This document shows, in pieces, positions 17,322 through 23,930 of a stretch of DNA of 44,946 bases. The translations under genes and the position numbers were made by a program. Every line of letters begins with the position of its first letter. Position 1 is the stretch's first letter. This DNA comes from an uncultured Porphyromonadaceae bacterium (GTDB lineage Bacteria > Bacteroidota > Bacteroidia > Bacteroidales > Muribaculaceae). Under the pieces are notes generated by a model that made no database searches, was not told the origin of the DNA, and saw only the letters and a list, made by a program, of their open reading frames with translations. The stretch lies in the NCBI GenBank assembly GCA_900540205.1, contig UQER01000022.1, positions 1 through 44,946 on the forward strand. The letters run 5' to 3'.

Positions 17322-17362
17322 AAAAAACGCGCCCTACAGGTAGTAACGGCCTGCAGGGTGCG
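17322..17362 (-). terminator. Terminator of the MFS / methyltransferase operon
   Basis: On the minus strand a 13-bp stem with two imperfect pairs (17350-17362 with 17328-17340) is followed by TTTTTT at 17327-17322. It lies 44 bases beyond the methyltransferase stop. Confidence 0.85.
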
Positions 17363-17405
17363 ATTGTTCTGTTGGTGTACTTTCCGCATGATGCGCGGGT
17401 ATGAT

Positions 17406-17933
17406 TCAGCGCAGCGCCAGATAAAACTGCCAGATGGCGAGAGCGGTGCTTACAGCCACATTCAGCGAGTGTTTGGTGCCCTCCTGGGGGATTTCAAGGC
17501 AGACGTCGGCCCGGTCCACCACCTGCTGTGCCACTCCGTCCACCTCATGTCCGGCCACAATGGCATAGCGGCCTTCACGCTCGGGACGGAAGGCCTCGAG
17601 CGATACGCTCCCGTTCACCTGTTCGAGGGCGCACACGGTGAATCCGTCGGCCTTCAGAGCGGCCACTGCCTCAAGTGTATCGGCGAAGTAGCGCCACTCC
17701 ACCGATTCCTCGGCGCCGAGGGCGGTCTTGTGGATTTCGGGTGAAGGCGGTGTGGCCGAGATGCCGCAGAGATAGACGGCAGCCACGCGGAACGCGTCGG
17801 AGGTACGGAAAATTGAGCCTATATTGTTGAGCGAACGCACATTGTCGAGCACCACCACAAGGGGGAGTTTCCCTTTGTGGCGGTACTGTTCCACGGTGTC
17901 GCGGCTCATTTCCCAGATGGTCTTTTTAAGCAT
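17406..17933 (-). CDS. SpoU/TrmH-family RNA 2'-O-ribose methyltransferase
   Basis: AdoMet-dependent RNA methyltransferase with the trefoil-knot (SPOUT) fold, 175 residues. Motif 1 is VLDNVRSLNNIGSIFRTSDAF; motif 2 reads VAGHEVDGV, where the more usual residue before Glu is Asn or Pro; motif 3 is IPQEGTKHSLNVAVSTALAIW. It lacks an extra N-terminal substrate-binding domain, so it is a minimal TrmH/TrmL-like member. The ATG lies 1 nt beyond the stop of the upstream transporter gene, so the two are cotranscribed. The modified nucleotide (tRNA or rRNA) is not evident. Confidence 0.93.
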   Translation of the reverse strand: MLKKTIWEMSRDTVEQYRHKGKLPLVVVLDNVRSLNNIGSIFRTSDAFRVAAVYLCGISATPPSPEIHKTALGAEESVEWRYFADTLEAVAALKADGFTVCALEQVNGSVSLEAFRPEREGRYAIVAGHEVDGVAQQVVDRADVCLEIPQEGTKHSLNVAVSTALAIWQFYLALR

Positions 17934-17934
17934 G

Positions 17935-19395
17935 TCAGATTTCGATTTTTTTGTAACGGGGCACGAGCGCCTTGATCACGAGCCATGCCACGAGGTAGCT
18001 GATGGCGCAGATGCTGAACACAATCATGTAGCCTGCAGGTTTGCCGCTGAAGCTCATGAAATTGAAGCTGTCGCCGGCATCGGCGGCATAGACGAACAGC
18101 AGCCCGGCGCCCTGGTTGATGATGTATGAGCTGATGCCGCCGGCCATGGTGCCGATACCAACGATGGAGGCGACGGTGGATGTGGGGAACATGTCGCCGA
18201 TGGTGGAGTAAAGGTTGGCGCTCCATGCCTGATGGGCGGCTCCGGCCAGACCGATGATGATTGCGGGCCACCATGCCGAGTAGATGCCGAGCGGCTGGGC
18301 GAGCAGTGCCAGGATTGGCACGAAGGCGAAGATGAGCATGGCGCGCATGCGGCCTGCATAGGGGTCCATTCCGCGCTTGTCGACAAACAGCTTGGGGAGA
18401 TAGCCACCGCCGATGGAGAGCAGCGTTACGATGAAATAGAGTGTGAAAATCAGTGCCTGTCCCATGGGGGTGTATGTGGCGTAGCCGAACTGGTCGGAGA
18501 AGTAGGCAGGAGCCCAGAAGAGGAAGAACCACCACACACCGTCGGTGAACGCCTTGCCGGCGATGAACGCCCATGTCTGGCGGAACGTGAAGCAGCGCCA
18601 GAAGGAGATGGTCTTGGTCTGCTCGCGTTTTATCCCGGCGGCAGGTTCGCCGGCCTCATCCTGATTGATGTAGGCAAGTTCGGCCGGGGAGACGTGTTTC
18701 GATTTGTCGGGGGCGGTGTAGAGCTCGGCCCAGAATCCCATCCACACAAAGCCGAGGGCACCTATGATGACGAACGCCATCTCCCATCCCCACATCTTGG
18801 CCAGCAGGGGGATGCACAGCGGGGCCACAAGTGCGCCTATTGATGCTCCGGAATTGAACACAGCCGTGGCGAACGCGCGGTCCTTTTTGGGAAAATACTG
18901 TGCAGTGACCTTGATGGCTGCGGGGAAGTTGCCCGATTCACCCACGGCAAGCAGGGCGCGGCACCCAAGGAAGAGATACACGCTCACGGTGGAGATGGAA
19001 AGGGCGAGGGCAGAGCCTGATTCCACCGCCTTTAGGGCTTCGATTGAGCCGATGCCCTCGATTTTCATTGTGGCCCAGCCGCAGCCGGCATGCATCACTG
19101 CTGCGAGCGACCACACGAAGATGGCCCAGAGGTAGCCTTTGCGCGAACCCATCCAGTCGATGAACCGGCCGGCCACAAGGCTGACGGCGGCGTAGAACAG
19201 CGAGAAGAATCCGGTGATGGTGCCGTAGTTGGCGTCGGTCCAATGGAACTCCGGGGCAATGAAATCTTTCCATGTCAGCGACAGAAGCTGGCGGTCGAGG
19301 TAGTTGATTGTGGTGGCGAAGAAGAGCAGGGAGCAAATCACCCATCGCCAGTTGGTTTGTTTGATAATTTTTTGTGCTTGATTAAAATTTTTCAT
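17935..19395 (-). CDS. MFS transporter, anion:cation symporter family (ExuT-like)
   Basis: A 486-residue inner-membrane transporter of the major facilitator superfamily with about 12 hydrophobic helices. NYLDRQLLSLTW in TM1, the RFIDWMGSRKGY loop, and RALLAVGESGNFPAAIK in TM4 are hallmarks of the ACS family, which imports hexuronates and other organic anions; hexuronate uptake is the likeliest role in a gut Bacteroidales (inference). A long periplasmic loop lies between TM3 and TM4. The ATG at 19395 is chosen; the longer reading frame would need a TTG at 19410. No sugar-acid catabolic genes are adjacent; the next gene is an RNA methyltransferase. Confidence 0.9.
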   Translation of the reverse strand: MKNFNQAQKIIKQTNWRWVICSLLFFATTINYLDRQLLSLTWKDFIAPEFHWTDANYGTITGFFSLFYAAVSLVAGRFIDWMGSRKGYLWAIFVWSLAAVMHAGCGWATMKIEGIGSIEALKAVESGSALALSISTVSVYLFLGCRALLAVGESGNFPAAIKVTAQYFPKKDRAFATAVFNSGASIGALVAPLCIPLLAKMWGWEMAFVIIGALGFVWMGFWAELYTAPDKSKHVSPAELAYINQDEAGEPAAGIKREQTKTISFWRCFTFRQTWAFIAGKAFTDGVWWFFLFWAPAYFSDQFGYATYTPMGQALIFTLYFIVTLLSIGGGYLPKLFVDKRGMDPYAGRMRAMLIFAFVPILALLAQPLGIYSAWWPAIIIGLAGAAHQAWSANLYSTIGDMFPTSTVASIVGIGTMAGGISSYIINQGAGLLFVYAADAGDSFNFMSFSGKPAGYMIVFSICAISYLVAWLVIKALVPRYKKIEI

Positions 19396-19513
19396 GGAAT
19401 GCTTTTGCAATTGATTGGTTCTTGGTCTGTTGCGAGAGGAGGTGATTAAAAAATTTTTTGAGGTGATTGATTTTTTTGTCGGAAGAGAATGAAACTACAC
19501 CTGATTTCCGGCG

Positions 19514-20191
19514 CTATTTCCGGCCGAAATCGGCGGGAATTTCACCCCATGCATCGGTGTCCCAACGCAGAATCGGGTTCGTGGTGTTGTGGGTGCGTAT
19601 CCACACGTCGGCGCGTGCCAGGAGTTCAAAAATCTTGGCGTTGCGCGGGGTGCGCTCAAGCTTTGTGCGGCAGCCGCGGTTGCGTATCCACGAGCGCGCC
19701 GTGCGCGAGTCGCTGTAGATGGGGGTGGTGGTGTCGCCTTTCTGGTAAAGGTAGGCAAGGGCATGCACCAGTGCCAGATATTCGGCCACGTTGTTAGTGC
19801 CGTCGGGCACCGGGCCGAAATGGAAAAGCTCGATGCCGCTCTTCACGTCCACACCCCTGTATTCCATCATGCCCGGATTGCCGGCGCAAGCTCCGTCCAC
19901 GGCTATGGCGTCGGGGTTGATTTCGGGCACATCGAATAGCTGCCTGTTGCCGGGCTGCTGCGTGGCCTGTGCCTGCTGTGCTCTTGCCGCGTTGTGGGCG
20001 GCTATCCCCTTGATGAGGGATGCCGCATCGTCGGGGTTACCCCGGAAAGCCTGCGTGGCTGCAAGCTGGCTGTCGAAAGCCTTGTATCTGGCGCCGGGAA
20101 AGTGGTCGATCTGCTCAAGGCAGTCGGCCCAGTCCTCATATATTCCCGGTTCTCTCCCTTCCCACACCACATAGAATTTACGTTTTGCCAT
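19514..20191 (-). CDS. Ribonuclease HI with N-terminal viroplasmin domain
   Basis: Degrades the RNA strand of RNA-DNA hybrids. The 225-residue protein starts with the Caulimovirus viroplasmin/RNase H N-terminal domain (FYVVWEGREPGIYEDW, then ARYKAFDS), which binds hybrid nucleic acid in eukaryotic and some bacterial RNases H1. A linker rich in Gln and Ala leads to the catalytic domain with the four acidic residues: AVDGACAGNPG, NNVAEYLAL, IYSDSRTA and RWDTDAWGE. It follows the alanine-dehydrogenase-like gene by 17 bases and is the last gene of the mscL-led group. The downstream bases 19440-19513 contain A/T runs but no clear terminator hairpin. Confidence 0.93.
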   Translation of the reverse strand: MAKRKFYVVWEGREPGIYEDWADCLEQIDHFPGARYKAFDSQLAATQAFRGNPDDAASLIKGIAAHNAARAQQAQATQQPGNRQLFDVPEINPDAIAVDGACAGNPGMMEYRGVDVKSGIELFHFGPVPDGTNNVAEYLALVHALAYLYQKGDTTTPIYSDSRTARSWIRNRGCRTKLERTPRNAKIFELLARADVWIRTHNTTNPILRWDTDAWGEIPADFGRK

Positions 20192-20208
20192 TGGTCGTTA
20201 AAAAAATT

Positions 20209-21444
20209 TTAGCTGAGTGCCAGCAGAATCCTTATGTCGGTGAACCGCATCCCGGCCATGCGTGCCACCTGTTCGTTCACCGGCTTGCCCATGAAGGTTA
20301 GTGTGGCCTCCTGAAGGCCGGGAGTCATGGGTAGTGTGGCTCCCGAACCGTCGCAGTCGGCTATGCTGTTGAGCAGGGTGATGAACGTGTCGCTCAGGGC
20401 CATGGCTGCAGTTCGCGGCACGGTGCTTCCCGGATTCACGAAACAGTAGCGGCGGCGGTTGGTGTCGGCGTTGAGGTCGTTGACCATCGAGAATCCTGTA
20501 GCCGCGGTGCAGGCGTCGCCGTCGAGTTCGCCCAGGTCGATGGTGCTCATGGACGGGAATGCCTTTCCGGGCGTGTCGGAGAGGTCGAACACAAGCACGT
20601 TCCGTTTCAGTATCATGTTGGGGTTGCAGTCGAGCGGCAGTGCCGTGCGGCTGTCGGTCACAATCACTATGTCGGCAGTGCGCAGGGCGTTTTCAAGCAC
20701 GTGCGGATGCAGCGAGGAGCCGATGACGCCGCCTCCGAGCTGTCGGAGTGCGGTGCGCAGGCGGTAGACATCATCGTCGAAGAGCCTCACCACAGCGCCC
20801 AGACCCATAGCCGAGCGTGCCGCCGCACCTGCGGCAAGGCATGAGCCTATGATTGTCACCTCGCAGGGAATCACGCCGGCCACACCTCCCAGCAGGATGC
20901 CTTTGCCGTTGACGGGATCGGCAAGCATCGATGCCGCTATGGTCATGGCGCTGCGGCCGTCGATTTCCGAAAGGATGTCGCCGAACGGGCGGTTCCCCTG
21001 GCCGTCGCGTACGAGGTCGATGGCTATGTTGATGATGCGGCGTCCAAGAAGCTCGCGTATAACTTCCGGAGCCCCGCTGCGGTTGAAATTGGCCAGGCTC
21101 AGGAGCAATGCCCCGCGTCGGAGCCGTTTTATGTCGGCGATGGCCAGCGGTGCAAGGTGTATCACTATGTCGGCCTGCAGGGTCTCGTCGCGTGAGCAGA
21201 TGGAGGCGCCGGCTTTTACGTAAGCGTTGTCCGAATAATGGATGTAGGCGGCCGCGCCTGCCTGCATCTTCACGGTGAACCCCATGCGTGTGAGCGAGCC
21301 TACCGCCTCGGGGGTAAGGGGGAATCGTTTTTCGGCAGGATTGCAGCATTTAGGCAGTCCGATTGTGGCGCGCTTGCGTGCCGGTTGGGTTTCAACTGCA
21401 CATTCCTGAGGTGTCGGGGCTGAAGAGGTGTCGGCCATGGTCAT
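20209..21444 (-). CDS. Divergent alanine dehydrogenase / transhydrogenase alpha-like protein
   Basis: A 411-residue member of the AlaDH/PNT superfamily. Typical blocks are present: IGLPK...EKRFPLTP near the N-terminus, DGRSAM, VNPGSTVPRTAAMALS and MTPGLQEATLT. By eye, however, the active-site Lys and His of alanine dehydrogenase fall on Leu and Ala/Asn (HLAPLAI and LLSLANF regions), and the dinucleotide-binding Gly-rich loop is degenerate (IGSCLAAGAAA). It may therefore have lost NAD-dependent activity or changed substrate (inference). The ATG at 21444 overlaps the shikimate kinase stop by 4 bases, which fixes the start; the longer frame to 21486 is rejected. Confidence 0.8.
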   Translation of the reverse strand: MTMADTSSAPTPQECAVETQPARKRATIGLPKCCNPAEKRFPLTPEAVGSLTRMGFTVKMQAGAAAYIHYSDNAYVKAGASICSRDETLQADIVIHLAPLAIADIKRLRRGALLLSLANFNRSGAPEVIRELLGRRIINIAIDLVRDGQGNRPFGDILSEIDGRSAMTIAASMLADPVNGKGILLGGVAGVIPCEVTIIGSCLAAGAAARSAMGLGAVVRLFDDDVYRLRTALRQLGGGVIGSSLHPHVLENALRTADIVIVTDSRTALPLDCNPNMILKRNVLVFDLSDTPGKAFPSMSTIDLGELDGDACTAATGFSMVNDLNADTNRRRYCFVNPGSTVPRTAAMALSDTFITLLNSIADCDGSGATLPMTPGLQEATLTFMGKPVNEQVARMAGMRFTDIRILLALS

Positions 21445-22016
21445 GGTGTGATGTGAGGTAAGACTAAATCGGCGAATAGCCTGCATGATTCGTTTATTTC
21501 TTCCTCCGATTCGAGCCGGTCGGACCGGAATCGGAGCTGTGCAAGCTCATAGAACGGTTCGCGTTCGGCCTGCTTGGCCGTTATGAAAGCCGCAAGTTCG
21601 CCGGGAGTCATTCCGGCAGTGAGCGGACGCTGCCCGTCGGCCTCCAACAGCCTCCGCAGCAGCACGTGGGGCGAGGCTTCGAGCTTTACGGTCAGTCCGG
21701 CGGCGTTCATCCACTCCATGCAGCCGGGTTGGCACGGTGTACCCCCGCCACACCCTACGAGCACGGGTGTCGACCCGTTGCCTGCGGCCTGCCGCAGGAG
21801 TGAGCGCTCAAGTTCGCGAAAGTAAGGTTCGCCCTTGATGCGGAATATCTCTGGAATGCTCATCCGCTCGTGGCGTTCGCTGAATTCGTCGAGGTCCACG
21901 AACGTGAGCCCGCTCAATGCAGGATCGCAGGCATCTGATGCGGCAAAATGCTCCATGGCACGGCCAAGAGTGGTCTTGCCCGTGCCCATGAAGCCTATGA
22001 GAAATATGGGTTGCAC
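21441..22016 (-). CDS. aroK: Shikimate kinase
   Basis: Phosphorylates shikimate to shikimate 3-phosphate in aromatic amino-acid synthesis. The 191-residue P-loop protein has Walker A GFMGTGKTT, the shikimate-binding Asp in FVDLDEF, an Arg in GEPYFRELE and the Gly-rich GCGGGTP, then a lid with RPLTAG. The start is GTG at 22016, required because Walker A begins only eight residues in and no ATG precedes it. It is 28 bases after mscL and overlaps the next gene by 4 bases, so all are likely in one operon. Confidence 0.94.
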   Translation of the reverse strand: MQPIFLIGFMGTGKTTLGRAMEHFAASDACDPALSGLTFVDLDEFSERHERMSIPEIFRIKGEPYFRELERSLLRQAAGNGSTPVLVGCGGGTPCQPGCMEWMNAAGLTVKLEASPHVLLRRLLEADGQRPLTAGMTPGELAAFITAKQAEREPFYELAQLRFRSDRLESEEEINESCRLFADLVLPHITP

Positions 22017-22044
22017 GGCGGTTGCTGTAAGGGAACCGGTGCGT

Positions 22045-22491
22045 TTATTTCGATTTCTGCTGCTCTTTGAGCAGGTCGCGGATTTCGGTCAGGAGCTGTT
22101 CCTCCTTGGTGGGTTCGGCAGGCGCGGGAGCGGCAGCTTCCTCGGCAGCCTGTTTCTCGGTGCGCTTGCGCAGATTGTTGATGAACTTGATCATGACGAA
22201 GATGCAGAAAGCAACAATGAGGAAGTCGACAACGGTCTGCACCCATGCGCCCCAGTTCATTGTCACTTCGGGCTTGAGCACTTCCTGTCCGTCGGTCACG
22301 GCTTTCTGAATCACCCATTTGTAGTCGGTGAAATTGATTCCGCCGGTTGCCACGCCGATGAGCGGCATGATTATATCGTCCACAAGCGAGCTGACAATCT
22401 TGCCGAACGCTGCGCCAATGATTACGCCGACAGCCATGTCGACCACATTGCCTTTCATGGCAAATTCCTTGAATTCCTTGATAAATGACAT
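22045..22491 (-). CDS. mscL: Large-conductance mechanosensitive channel
   Basis: Pentameric inner-membrane safety valve opened by membrane tension on hypo-osmotic shock. The 148-residue protein has the N-terminal amphipathic helix with FKEFAMKGNVVDMAVGVIIG, the TM1 gate region, a periplasmic loop, TM2 (FLIVAFCIFVMIKFINNL) and a cytoplasmic helix. An Ala/Pro/Glu-rich linker before the last helix makes the C-terminus slightly longer than in E. coli. It is the first gene of the group running through aroK to RNase HI, behind a -7 box. Confidence 0.96.
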   Translation of the reverse strand: MSFIKEFKEFAMKGNVVDMAVGVIIGAAFGKIVSSLVDDIIMPLIGVATGGINFTDYKWVIQKAVTDGQEVLKPEVTMNWGAWVQTVVDFLIVAFCIFVMIKFINNLRKRTEKQAAEEAAAPAPAEPTKEEQLLTEIRDLLKEQQKSK

Positions 22492-22559
22492 GTTGTATTG
22501 TTTTTGGTTGTTTGAAGTCCGTTTAGGGCGCTATGTGCGGATTTGAAGAGATTAATTTG

Positions 22560-22567
22560 CAAATATA
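22560..22567 (-). promoter_or_regulatory. -7 box (TATATTTG) of the mscL operon
   Basis: TAnnTTTG match on the minus strand, 69 bases before the mscL ATG. A TTG 15 bases further upstream is a possible but short-spaced -33 element. Confidence 0.5.
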
Positions 22568-22620
22568 ACGTTTTTGCCCGAACAATCGCTCACGGACGGG
22601 TTAAACTTACCACCGGACAT

Positions 22621-22657
22621 AAAAAGCGCCGTGTCTTTTTGTGGGGAGACACGGCGC
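22621..22657 (-). terminator. Terminator of small lipoprotein gene
   Basis: On the minus strand an 11-bp perfect stem (22647-22657 with 22626-22636) is followed by TTTTT. The stem sequence is identical to that at 4172-4202 behind the related lipoprotein. Confidence 0.92.
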
Positions 22658-22695
22658 TGTGCGTCGGGACGCTTATTGAGTTTCAGTTTGGCTGC

Positions 22696-23127
22696 TTATT
22701 GTCTGGTGAGGCGGTAGTCGGAACCATCGAACGAGATCACCAGCTCATTGCCGTTGATATAGACGGGTTCCGGCTCAATGTCGTCGTCATAATATTCATC
22801 GGGATAATCAGAATGATAACCGGCGATAGAAATGAGGTAAACCCCTTCATGGTGTGCGGTGAGTTCGTATGTGCCGGAGAATGTCCAGTTGTACTGGGGC
22901 ACTGATGCATTTTCGTTCTTGGCGAACATTTCACCATCTTTTGTGAATGTCATTGTAATCACATCCTGGCCATCGCCATAATAACCCCCGTCGTGGTCGA
23001 ATGTGCCTACCCAAGTTCCTACAAGCGGGTTTGCTGGTTCGTCATCGTCGTCGTCGCCGCAGGCGGTAAAGCCCATGCAGAAAGTAAGAGCGGCAATCAT
23101 CATTGCAAGAAATTTGATCTTTTTCAT
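22696..23127 (-). CDS. Small surface-type lipoprotein of unknown function
   Basis: A 143-residue product. The signal peptide (MKKIKFLAMMIAAL, ending FTAC with Cys23) and the following GDDDDD run are almost the same as in the lipoprotein at 3272. The mature region contains LVGTWVGTF and a run of beta-strand-like segments of the kind seen in lipocalin-like Bacteroidetes lipoproteins; that fold is a guess. It ends DYRLTRQ. The upstream TTTAACATAAA...AACAATG leader is shared with the 3272 gene. It is preceded by a long structured RNA whose own terminator lies 26 bases before the ATG, so expression may depend on readthrough or on an unseen promoter. Confidence 0.82.
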   Translation of the reverse strand: MKKIKFLAMMIAALTFCMGFTACGDDDDDEPANPLVGTWVGTFDHDGGYYGDGQDVITMTFTKDGEMFAKNENASVPQYNWTFSGTYELTAHHEGVYLISIAGYHSDYPDEYYDDDIEPEPVYINGNELVISFDGSDYRLTRQ

Positions 23128-23152
23128 TGTTTTGATTTTATGTTAAAAGGTT

Positions 23153-23503
23153 AAAAATAAAAATAGCCTGAAGGTCGGGAGGGAGCCGAAGCTCCGTGAT
23201 CCGGATTCTTTCAGGCGGGAGCCGGTGGCTGTGAGACCTCCGGACATAAAAAAGTCCGCCATTGAGAATCCATCCCCTCGTATCGGGAGCCAGCAATGGC
23301 CCGACACGAAAGTAAAGATTCTGCAAGACGGGACGCAGAAGAGCCGTTGATGAAGCCTGCGAGGGTGTCAGCGGCTGCGTAACACAATAAGATTCAAGGA
23401 AGAAGAGCCGTCCCATCACTTTCGCCCACCTGAAGGCGGGAGAATTGCCGAGGTGATGTAATCTTCCGTCGGGGCATGCGGTGAAACCGCACTGCCCTGA
23501 TTT
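23153..23503 (-). ncRNA. Structured RNA or long leader, ~350 nt, family unknown
   Basis: On the minus strand, from just after a TAATTTTG box to a T-rich end, the sequence folds into successive helices: 23497-23486 with 23482-23472; 23440-23435 with 23430-23425; a closing helix 23417-23409 with 23335-23327; 23322-23317 with 23270-23265; 23309-23300 with 23287-23278; and a last hairpin 23216-23210 with 23172-23166 enclosing a C(UUCG)G tetraloop at 23195-23182, followed by TATTTTTATTTTT. In three helices the only non-Watson-Crick pair is G-U on this strand and A-C on the other, which argues for a minus-strand RNA. An 11-nt direct repeat (ACGGCTCTTCT) occurs twice. I see no RNase P, tmRNA or SRP signature. 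Confidence 0.65.
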
Positions 23504-23509
23504 GCGGAG

Positions 23510-23517
23510 CAAAATTA
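23510..23517 (-). promoter_or_regulatory. -7 box (TAATTTTG) of the structured RNA
   Basis: TAnnTTTG match a few bases before the first helix of the RNA. The upstream 30 bases are AT-rich without a clear TTTG. Confidence 0.5.
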
Positions 23518-23623
23518 GCCAATAAACCATAAAATTTAAATGGTGGGGGGGGGTTAAATGATGTTAAAACCAAAGTTAAAATCCCTCCGGCATAGTGCGA
23601 CGAACCGGTGCTGTAATCCTGTT

Positions 23624-23722
23624 GTAGGGGCGCGGCCTATCGCGACTGCCGCCAAGCTCGCTGGCACTGTGCTTGTCGATTGGGCATTGCGATATTGCAG
23701 TCGCGACAGGTCGCGACCCTAC
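23624..23722. repeat. REP-like inverted repeat, copy 1
   Basis: About 99 bp bounded by GTAGGG...CCCTAC. The 27-nt arms are imperfect inverted repeats containing two TCGCGA-type words; the right arm matches copy 2 (25935-26041) exactly over most of its length. The interior carries a GCCA...TGGC hairpin. It is a non-coding mobile-type repeat, probably REP-like, lying between the structured RNA promoter and the DUF349 gene. Confidence 0.8.
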
Positions 23723-23827
23723 GTCAGGACGGAGCGATTGCCCGGCGATTTTACCCTAAGAGTAAGGGAAACCACGGGTGGGTGAAAGTTTTGGGATGAA
23801 AGTTGTTGCTATTCCGATAATTGTTTA

Positions 23828-23835
23828 TATATTTG
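23828..23835 (+). promoter_or_regulatory. Promoter of the DUF349 gene
   Basis: TATATTTG at 23828-23835 fits TAnnTTTG, and a TTG at 23806-23808 is 19 bases upstream, the expected -33 spacing. The transcript would start near 23842. Confidence 0.6.
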
Positions 23836-23866
23836 GCGTGTAATTTGAAAAAATGGCTCTGTGCCT

Positions 23867-23902
23867 TTGTCCGCAGGGACAACGGGCGTGGAGCAGTGCT
23901 CC
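23867..23902 (+). other. Two small hairpins in the DUF349 leader
   Basis: TTGTCC-GCAG-GGACAA (23867-23882) and GGAGC-AGT-GCTCC (23890-23902) sit in the 5' untranslated region, ending 28 bases before the ATG. They could tune translation or stability. Confidence 0.4.
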
Positions 23903-23930
23903 TTGTTAATCTATAACCTTAAAAATTTTT

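Noticed and set aside
23153..23503. RNase P RNA or tmRNA
   Set aside because: The conserved GAGGAAAGTCC and ACAGAA-type segments of RNase P, and the CCA end, T-loop and tag reading frame of tmRNA, are not present.
23138..23530. 130-codon minus-strand ORF across the structured RNA
   Set aside because: It begins upstream of the -7 box and runs through all helices and the terminal T-rich end, so RNA structure explains the sequence better than coding.
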